Positions 58,377-64,000 of a stretch of 64,000 nucleotides of DNA are shown here, piece after piece. Under the pieces are notes generated by a model, which was given only the letters and a program-made list of their open reading frames with translations, did not search any database and was not told the origin of the DNA. Location: positions 4,146,501 to 4,210,500 of the forward strand of contig NZ_CP117452.1 in the NCBI RefSeq assembly GCF_030687895.1. Reading direction: 5' to 3'. Made by a program: the position numbers and the translations under genes. Position 1 is the first letter of the stretch. Each line of letters begins with the position of its first letter. The stretch is from Pseudomonas sp. FP198. Lineage in GTDB: Bacteria; Pseudomonadota; Gammaproteobacteria; Pseudomonadales; Pseudomonadaceae.

Positions 58377-60152
58377 ATGAGCAAAATGAGAGCAATCGAA
58401 GCCGCCGTCCTGGTGATGCGCCGTGAAGGCGTGGACACCGCCTTCGGCATTCCGGGTGCCGCGATCAACCCGCTGTACTCTGCCCTGCAAAAGGTTGGCG
58501 GCATCGATCATGTCCTCGCTCGCCACGTTGAAGGCGCCTCGCACATGGCCGAGGGCTACACCCGGACCAAGGCCGGCAACATCGGCGTGTGCATCGGCAC
58601 TTCGGGGCCGGCGGGCACCGACATGGTCACTGGCCTCTACAGCGCTTCGGCCGACTCGATTCCGATCCTGTGCATCACCGGACAAGCGCCCCGCGCCCGT
58701 ATGCACAAGGAAGATTTCCAGGCGGTGGATATCACCAGCATCGTCAAGCCGGTGACCAAATGGGCGACTACGGTGCTGGAGCCGGGACAGGTGCCCTACG
58801 CCTTCCAGAAGGCCTTCTTCGAGATGCGCTCCGGCCGTCCGGGCCCGGTGCTGATCGACTTGCCGTTTGACGTGCAGATGGCCGAGATCGAATTCGACAT
58901 CGACGCCTATCAGCCGCTGCCCTTGGCCAAGCCGGCCGCCAACCGGGTGCAGATCGAGAAGGCCCTGGCGATGCTGAACCAGGCCGAGCGCCCGTTGCTG
59001 GTGGCGGGTGGCGGCATCATCAATGCCGATGCCAGCGACTTGCTGGTGGAGTTTGCCGAGCTCACCGGCATCCCGGTAATTCCGACGCTGATGGGCTGGG
59101 GCACGATCCCGGACGATCATCCGTTGATGGTCGGCATGGTCGGCCTGCAAACCTCGCACCGCTACGGCAACGCAACCTTGCTCAAGTCGGACGTGGTGCT
59201 GGGCGTCGGCAACCGTTGGGCCAACCGCCACACCGGTTCGGTGGACGTCTACACCGAAGGCCGCACGTTCATTCACGTCGACATCGAACCGACCCAAATC
59301 GGCCGGGTCTTCACCCCCGACCTGGGCATCGTTTCCGACGCAGCCTCGGCCCTGACCGTGTTCATCGAAGTGGCCCGCGAATGGCAAGCCGCCGGCAAGC
59401 TGAAGAACCGCAGCGCCTGGCTGCAGGATTGCCAGCAACGCAAGGCCAGCCTGCAGCGCAAGACCCATTTCGACAACGTGCCGGTGAAGCCGCAGCGCGT
59501 CTACGAGGAAATGAACCAGGTGTTCGGCAAGGACACCTGCTATGTCAGCACCATCGGTCTGTCGCAGATCGCCGGGGCGCAGTTCCTCCACGTCTACAAA
59601 CCACGCCACTGGATCAACTGCGGCCAGGCCGGTCCTCTGGGCTGGACCATTCCGGCCGCGCTGGGAGTGGTCAAGGCCGATCCGGATCGCAAGGTCGTGG
59701 CACTGTCGGGCGACTATGATTTCCAGTTCATGATCGAAGAACTGGCGGTGGGCGCACAATTCAAGCTGCCCTACATCCACGTCGTGGTGAACAACTCCTA
59801 CCTGGGCTTGATCCGCCAGGCCCAGCGCGGTTTCGACATGGACTACTGCGTGCAGCTGTCGTTCGACAACCTCAACGCCCCGGAGCTCAACGGTTATGGC
59901 GTGGACCACGTTGCCGTGGCCGAGGGCCTGGGTTGCAAGGCATTGCGGGTGTTCGAGCCGTCAGGTATCCAGCCAGCGCTGCGCAAGGCCCAGGAGATGA
60001 TCGAAGAGTTCAGGGTGCCAGTAATCGTCGAGATCATCCTTGAACGGGTGACCAACATTTCCATGGGCACCGAGATCAACGCCGTCAATGAATTTGAAGA
60101 CCTGGCGCTGGTGGGCAACGATGCACCGACCGCGATTTCATTGCTCGATTGA
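58377..60152 (+). CDS. gcl: Glyoxylate carboligase
   Basis: The 591-residue thiamine diphosphate enzyme that joins two glyoxylates to tartronate semialdehyde and CO2. It has the usual length. The N-terminal domain reads [13 protein letters not shown]. Val51 in [14 protein letters not shown] replaces the catalytic glutamate of other ThDP enzymes, a known hallmark of Gcl. The ThDP motif is in [18 protein letters not shown] and [21 protein letters not shown] lies 11 bases before the ATG. It is the first gene of gcl-hyi-glxR-ttuD-pykF. Confidence 0.98.
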   Translation: MSKMRAIEAAVLVMRREGVDTAFGIPGAAINPLYSALQKVGGIDHVLARHVEGASHMAEGYTRTKAGNIGVCIGTSGPAGTDMVTGLYSASADSIPILCITGQAPRARMHKEDFQAVDITSIVKPVTKWATTVLEPGQVPYAFQKAFFEMRSGRPGPVLIDLPFDVQMAEIEFDIDAYQPLPLAKPAANRVQIEKALAMLNQAERPLLVAGGGIINADASDLLVEFAELTGIPVIPTLMGWGTIPDDHPLMVGMVGLQTSHRYGNATLLKSDVVLGVGNRWANRHTGSVDVYTEGRTFIHVDIEPTQIGRVFTPDLGIVSDAASALTVFIEVAREWQAAGKLKNRSAWLQDCQQRKASLQRKTHFDNVPVKPQRVYEEMNQVFGKDTCYVSTIGLSQIAGAQFLHVYKPRHWINCGQAGPLGWTIPAALGVVKADPDRKVVALSGDYDFQFMIEELAVGAQFKLPYIHVVVNNSYLGLIRQAQRGFDMDYCVQLSFDNLNAPELNGYGVDHVAVAEGLGCKALRVFEPSGIQPALRKAQEMIEEFRVPVIVEIILERVTNISMGTEINAVNEFEDLALVGNDAPTAISLLD

Positions 60153-60167
60153 CCGACCGGCGTCCCT

Positions 60168-60255
60168 GTGGGAGCGAGCTTGCTCGCGATGACGGCGCTA
60201 CATTCAATAGGAATGCAAGCAGGCACACCGCTATCGCGAGCAAGCTCGCTCCCAC
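60168..60255. repeat. REP pair (inward, T subtype) in the gcl-hyi spacer
   Basis: Two inverted GAGCTTGC-type arms fill most of the 138-bp spacer between two genes of one operon. The hairpin would form in the polycistronic mRNA. It ends 35 bp before the hyi start codon. Confidence 0.92.
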
Positions 60256-60290
60256 AAGGGAGGCCTGCCAACTATTTACAGGAGACCACC

Positions 60291-61073
60291 ATGCCGCGTT
60301 TCGCCGCCAACCTGTCCATGCTGTTTACCGAGCAGGATTTCCTCGCCCGTTTCGAAGCGGCCGCCAAGGCCGGTTTCAGTGGTGTCGAATACCTGTTTCC
60401 CTACGACTACAGCTCCGCTGAACTCAAGACCCTGCTCGATGCCCATGGCCTGACCCAGGTGCTGTTCAACCTGCCGGCCGGCGACTGGGCCAAGGGTGAG
60501 CGCGGTATCGCCTGCCTGCCGGATCGGGTCGAGGAGTTCCGCGCCGGGGTCGACCTGGCGATTGCCTATGCCAAGGTATTGGGCAACACCCAGGTCAATT
60601 GCCTGGCCGGGATCCGTTCGCAGAAGTGCGACGAAGCGCTGGCGGAGAAAACCTTCGTCGCCAACCTGAAGTACGCCGCGGAGAAGCTCCAGGGCGCCGG
60701 CATCAAGCTGGTGATGGAAGCCATCAACACCCGCGACATCCCGGGTTTCTTCCTGAACAACACCGCCCAGGCCCTGGCGATCCGCGAACAGGTGGGCAGC
60801 GCCAACCTGTTCCTGCAATACGACATCTATCACATGCAAATCATGGAAGGCGACCTGGCCCGGACGCTTTCGGCGCACCTGGGCGCGATCAACCACGTGC
60901 AACTGGCGGACAACCCGGGCCGCAACGAGCCCGGCACCGGCGAGATCAATTATCGGTTCCTGTTCGAACACCTGGATCGCATTGGTTATCAGGGGTGGAT
61001 CGGCTGCGAATACAAGCCGCTCACCACCACCGAAGCGGGATTGGGTTGGCTGAAAACCCATAACGCGATCTGA
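60291..61073 (+). CDS. hyi: Hydroxypyruvate isomerase
   Basis: A 260-residue TIM-barrel isomerase interconverting hydroxypyruvate and tartronate semialdehyde. The standard N-terminus MPRFAANLSMLFTE and AGFSGVEYLFPYDYSS are seen, with active-site acids in KLVMEAINTRDIPGFFLN and QYDIYHMQIMEGDL. The ATG at 60291 has AGGAG 8 bases upstream; the frame is open through the REP element to 60168, but that is a chance extension. It is the second gene of the glyoxylate operon. Confidence 0.96.
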   Translation: MPRFAANLSMLFTEQDFLARFEAAAKAGFSGVEYLFPYDYSSAELKTLLDAHGLTQVLFNLPAGDWAKGERGIACLPDRVEEFRAGVDLAIAYAKVLGNTQVNCLAGIRSQKCDEALAEKTFVANLKYAAEKLQGAGIKLVMEAINTRDIPGFFLNNTAQALAIREQVGSANLFLQYDIYHMQIMEGDLARTLSAHLGAINHVQLADNPGRNEPGTGEINYRFLFEHLDRIGYQGWIGCEYKPLTTTEAGLGWLKTHNAI

Positions 61074-61090
61074 TCCAGCTCTTTCCCCCT

Positions 61091-61177
61091 GTGGGAGCGA
61101 GCTTGCTCGCGATGACGTCAGTAGAGCCAACATCACCGGCACTGACCCACCGCTATCGCGAGCAAGCTCGCTCCCAC
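61091..61177. repeat. REP pair (inward, T subtype) in the hyi-glxR spacer
   Basis: Two inverted GAGCTTGC-type arms lie in the 159-bp spacer, starting 18 bp after the hyi stop and ending 55 bp before the glxR start. Confidence 0.92.
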
Positions 61178-61232
61178 AGAAAAGCAGTTCTTCATCGGCT
61201 GAAGCAGCGATAACAACAAGAGGATTTTCCAC

Positions 61233-62123
61233 ATGGCTAAAATCGGATTCATCGGCACCGGCATCATGGGCCACCCCATGGCACTGAACCTGCAAAAGGC
61301 CGGTCACAGCCTGTTCCTGACCCAACATCACGACGCTGCCCCGGCCGACCTCGTGGCCGGCGGCGCGGTGGCGTTGGCCAACCCTCGGGAAGTCGCCCAG
61401 GAGGCCGAGTTCATCATCGTCATGGTCCCGGACACTCCGCAGGTCGAGGACGTGCTGTTCCGCGCCGACGGCGTAGCGGCCGGCGTGGGCGCGGGCAAGG
61501 TGGTGATCGACATGAGCTCGATCTCCCCCACCGCCACCAAGGCGTTCGCGGCAAAGATCAATGAAACAGGCGCGCAGTACCTCGACGCTCCGGTGTCGGG
61601 CGGTGAAGTCGGCGCCAAGGCCGCGACCCTGAGCATCATGGTCGGTGGCGACAGCACCGCGTTCGAGCGCGCGCTGCCACTGTTCCAGGCGATGGGCAAG
61701 AACATCACCCTGGTGGGCGGCAACGGCGATGGCCAGACCGCCAAGGTGGCGAACCAGATCATCGTCGCGCTGAACATTCAGGCCGTGGCCGAGGCCCTGC
61801 TGTTCGCCTCGAAGAACGGCGCCGACCCGGCCAAGGTCCGTGAAGCGTTGATGGGCGGTTTCGCCTCGTCGAAGATCCTCGAAGTGCACGGCGAGCGAAT
61901 GATCAAGGGCACCTTCGACCCGGGCTTCCGCATCAGCCTGCACCAGAAGGACCTGAACCTGGCCCTGCAAGGCGCCAGGGAACTGAACATCAACCTGCCC
62001 AACACCGCCAACGCCCAGCAAGTGTTCAGCACCTGCGCGGCCATGGGTGGCAGCAATTGGGACCACTCGGCGCTGATCAAGGGGCTGGAGCACATGGCCA
62101 ATTTCTCGATTCGCGACAACTGA
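61233..62123 (+). CDS. glxR: Tartronate semialdehyde reductase
   Basis: A 296-residue beta-hydroxyacid dehydrogenase that reduces tartronate semialdehyde to D-glycerate with NAD(P)H. The cofactor motif GFIGTGIMGHPMALNLQKAG starts the protein. The substrate motif is DAPVSGGEVGAKAATLS and the catalytic lysine is in GQTAKVANQIIVALN. AGAGG lies 9 bases before the ATG. Confidence 0.97.
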   Translation: MAKIGFIGTGIMGHPMALNLQKAGHSLFLTQHHDAAPADLVAGGAVALANPREVAQEAEFIIVMVPDTPQVEDVLFRADGVAAGVGAGKVVIDMSSISPTATKAFAAKINETGAQYLDAPVSGGEVGAKAATLSIMVGGDSTAFERALPLFQAMGKNITLVGGNGDGQTAKVANQIIVALNIQAVAEALLFASKNGADPAKVREALMGGFASSKILEVHGERMIKGTFDPGFRISLHQKDLNLALQGARELNINLPNTANAQQVFSTCAAMGGSNWDHSALIKGLEHMANFSIRDN

Positions 62124-62139
62124 CACATCAGAGAACCCT

Positions 62140-62226
62140 GTGGGAGCGAGCCTGCTCGCGAAGGCGATCTATCGGTCAATGAAGCATTGACTGACACGCC
62201 GTCTTCGCGAGCAGGCTCGCTCCCAC
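62140..62226. repeat. REP pair (inward, C subtype) in the glxR-ttuD spacer
   Basis: Two inverted GAGCCTGC-type arms begin 16 bp after the glxR stop and end 46 bp before the ttuD start. This is the third REP pair in successive spacers of the operon, and of the other subtype. Confidence 0.92.
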
Positions 62227-62272
62227 AGGTAACCGAGTCGCCTCAGCCAATAATAAAAATCGGGAGCCCGCC

Positions 62273-63553
62273 ATGTCGGTCGATCCGCAACAATTGCTGC
62301 GCGAGCTGTTTGCCACGGCCATCGACGCGGCCCATCCGCAGCACGTCCTCGAACAGTACCTGCCCGCTGACCGCAGCGGTCGGGTGATCGTCATCGGTGC
62401 CGGCAAGGCCGCCGCGGCCATGGCGCAAGTGGTCGAGCGCTGCTGGCGCGGCGACGTCAGCGGCCTGGTGGTGACCCGCTACGGCCATGGCGCGCCCTGC
62501 CAGAAAATCGAAGTGGTGGAAGCCGCCCACCCAGTGCCGGACGCCGCTGGCCTGGAAGTGGCCGGACGGGTGCTCGAACTCGTCAGTAACCTCAACGAAG
62601 ACGACCGGGTGATCTTCCTGCTGTCCGGCGGGGGCTCGGCGTTGCTGGCCTTGCCGGCGGCCGGCATCACCCTGGCCGACAAGCAATCGATCAACAAGGC
62701 CCTGCTCAAGTCCGGCGCCACCATTGGCGAGATGAATTGCGTGCGCAAGCACCTCTCGGCGATCAAGGGTGGCCGACTGGGCAAGGCCTGCTGGCCGGCG
62801 ACCGTCTACACCTACGCGATTTCCGATGTGCCCGGCGATCTCGCCACGGTCATCGCCTCCGGCCCCACCGTGGCCGACCCGAGCACTTCGGCCGACGCGC
62901 TGGCGATTCTCAAACGCTACGGCATCGAGATCCCGGCCTCGGTGCGCAGCTGGTTGCAAAGTCCGGAATCGGAAACCGTCAAGCCCGGCGACCCGAGCCT
63001 GGCGCGCTGTCATTTCCAGCTCATCGCCCGCCCTCAGCAATCCCTCGAAGCCGCGGCGGTGAAGGCGCGCCAAGCCGGGTTCAGCCCATTGATCCTCGGT
63101 GACCTGGAAGGCGAATCCCGGGACGTGGCGAAGGTCCACGCCGGCATCGCCCGGCAAATCGCCCTCCACGGCCAGCCCGTGGCTGCGCCGTGCGTGATCC
63201 TCTCCGGCGGCGAAACCACGGTCACGGTGCGCGGCAATGGCCGTGGCGGGCGCAACGCCGAGTTCCTGCTGAGCCTGACCGACAGCCTCAAGGGCCACCC
63301 CGGCATCTATGCACTGGCGGGCGACACCGACGGCATCGACGGCTCCGAAGACAACGCCGGCGCCATCATGACCCCGGACAGCTATCGCCGCGCCGCCGAG
63401 CTGGGCCTGAACGCCAGCGATGAACTGGATAACAACAACGGCTACGGCTACTTCGCCGCGCTGGACGGGTTGATCGTCACCGAGCCGACCCGCACCAACG
63501 TCAACGACTTTCGCGCCATCCTGATCCTCGAGAACCCGAAAAATGACGCCTGA
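62273..63553 (+). CDS. ttuD: Glycerate 2-kinase/hydroxypyruvate reductase family protein (MOFRL)
   Basis: A 426-residue protein of the GckA/TtuD family. The N-terminal DUF4147 part has VIVIGAGKAAAAMAQVVERC and FLLSGGGSALLALPAAGI, and KHLSAIKGGRLGKA follows. The C-terminal MOFRL domain has ILSGGETTVTVRGNGRGGRN and AGDTDGIDGSEDNAGA. TtuD is often named hydroxypyruvate reductase, but the family contains proven glycerate 2-kinases (ATP plus glycerate to 2-phosphoglycerate), which fits an operon ending in pyruvate kinase. The end overlaps pykF by 11 bases. Confidence 0.93.
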   Translation: MSVDPQQLLRELFATAIDAAHPQHVLEQYLPADRSGRVIVIGAGKAAAAMAQVVERCWRGDVSGLVVTRYGHGAPCQKIEVVEAAHPVPDAAGLEVAGRVLELVSNLNEDDRVIFLLSGGGSALLALPAAGITLADKQSINKALLKSGATIGEMNCVRKHLSAIKGGRLGKACWPATVYTYAISDVPGDLATVIASGPTVADPSTSADALAILKRYGIEIPASVRSWLQSPESETVKPGDPSLARCHFQLIARPQQSLEAAAVKARQAGFSPLILGDLEGESRDVAKVHAGIARQIALHGQPVAAPCVILSGGETTVTVRGNGRGGRNAEFLLSLTDSLKGHPGIYALAGDTDGIDGSEDNAGAIMTPDSYRRAAELGLNASDELDNNNGYGYFAALDGLIVTEPTRTNVNDFRAILILENPKNDA

Positions 63554-64000
63554 CAAGAAGGTCAAGATCCTCGCGACACTCGGCCCCGCCACCCGTGGGA
63601 TCGATGACATCCGCGAACTGGTGCAGGCCGGAGTGAACATCTTTCGCCTGAACTTCAGCCACGGCGACCACGCCGACCACGCCCAGCGCTACCAGTGGAT
63701 CCGCGAAGTCGAGCAGCAGCTCAATTACCCGCTGGGCATCCTGATGGACCTGCAAGGACCAAAACTGCGGGTCGGCAAGTTCGCCGATGGCAAGGTGCTG
63801 TTGCAGCGCGGTCAAGCCTTGCGCCTGGACCTGGACCCGACGCCGGGCGATCAGCGGCGGGTCAACCTGCCCCACCCGGAAATCATCGCCGCGCTGGAGC
63901 CGGGCATGGATTTGCTGCTCGATGACGGCAAGCTGCGCCTGCGGGTAACCGCCAGGCACACCGACGCCATCGATACCGAGGTGCTCAACGGTGGCGAACT
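63543..64000 (+). CDS. pykF: Pyruvate kinase (3' end missing)
   Basis: The first 152 codons of a pyruvate kinase, cut by the window end. KVKILATLGPATRGIDDIRE starts the barrel, IFRLNFSHGDHADH holds the substrate-site Arg and Asn, and LMDLQGPKLRVGKF is the usual next block before the B domain. It would convert PEP, made from 2-phosphoglycerate by enolase, to pyruvate, completing the glyoxylate route. It overlaps ttuD by 11 bases. The symbol pykF follows the gcl-operon paralogue in Pseudomonas. Confidence 0.95.
   Translation, partial: MTPDKKVKILATLGPATRGIDDIRELVQAGVNIFRLNFSHGDHADHAQRYQWIREVEQQLNYPLGILMDLQGPKLRVGKFADGKVLLQRGQALRLDLDPTPGDQRRVNLPHPEIIAALEPGMDLLLDDGKLRLRVTARHTDAIDTEVLNGGE

Noticed and set aside
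60168..60290. N-terminal extension of hyi through the REP element
   Set aside because: The added residues would be translated from a REP hairpin. The ATG at 60291 has AGGAG and gives the standard 260-residue enzyme.

Overview
The window is chromosomal DNA of a Pseudomonas, most likely of the P. fluorescens group. The evidence is the G+C-rich codon use, near-identity of many proteins to remembered Pseudomonas families, Pseudomonas-style gene order (gltA-sdhCDAB-sucAB-lpdG-sucCD-brnQ, fabA-fabB beside a PA1611-type hybrid kinase), and many copies of the short GTGGGAGCGAGC-type REP element typical of this group. No phage, plasmid, IS element, CRISPR array or restriction/defence island is visible. 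The gene order matches several blocks that, from memory, lie apart in P. aeruginosa PAO1 (near PA2815-PA2820, PA2876, PA1580-PA1622, PA3234-PA3239 and PA1498-PA1502).

Layout. 1-3740: 3' part of a FadE-type acyl-CoA dehydrogenase, a PA2817-family protein, a duplicated tRNA-Glu/tRNA-Gly cluster with promoter and terminator, and a membrane-anchored hypothetical. 3950-9623: chemoreceptor, MocR-type regulator, SDR and MDR oxidoreductases. 9758-14481: pyrF, an OmpR-type two-component pair, an AI-2E family permease, a DUF4892 protein. 14617-18896 (minus strand): two alpha/beta hydrolases, a thioesterase, sixA, a DUF4389 protein, gpsA. 19097-24051: a three-gene unit of TonB-dependent receptor, periplasmic binding-protein-like protein and hybrid histidine kinase. 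24301-26048: fabA-fabB for unsaturated fatty acid synthesis. 26242-34092: small exported proteins, an exported amidohydrolase, pirin, dienelactone hydrolase, htpG with a heat-shock-type promoter, paired thioesterases, a small lipoprotein with an AlgU-type promoter, a DUF599 protein.

34325-49133 is central carbon metabolism. brnQ, sucD, sucC, lpdG, sucB, sucA, sdhB, sdhA, sdhD and sdhC all run leftward, and gltA runs rightward from a shared 365-bp region with two strong sigma-70-type promoters. Together they encode citrate synthase, 2-oxoglutarate dehydrogenase, succinyl-CoA synthetase and succinate dehydrogenase. 49447-52587: acetate permease actP with its DUF485 partner and an orphan betaine-binding protein. 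53015-55094: an exported alpha/beta hydrolase overlapping an MlaA-like gene that has no cysteine. 55228-57466: DUF808 membrane protein, RutR-like TetR regulator, and a REP-associated tyrosine transposase (RAYT) flanked by REP pairs. 57675-64000: a GlcG/HbpS-like gene divergent from the glyoxylate operon gcl-hyi-glxR-ttuD-pykF (pykF cut by the window end), which converts glyoxylate through tartronate semialdehyde and glycerate to pyruvate.

Fifteen REP loci are scattered between genes: fourteen pairs and one singlet. Twelve of the fourteen pairs have both arms of the same sequence subtype. Three successive spacers of the gcl operon each hold one pair. The points most worth a second look are the RAYT/REP unit, the receptor/binding-protein/kinase unit, the cysteine-free MlaA-like protein, the paired TTGTATACAA palindromes before gcl, the DesT-like site before fabA, and the sigma-32-like and AlgU-like promoters.
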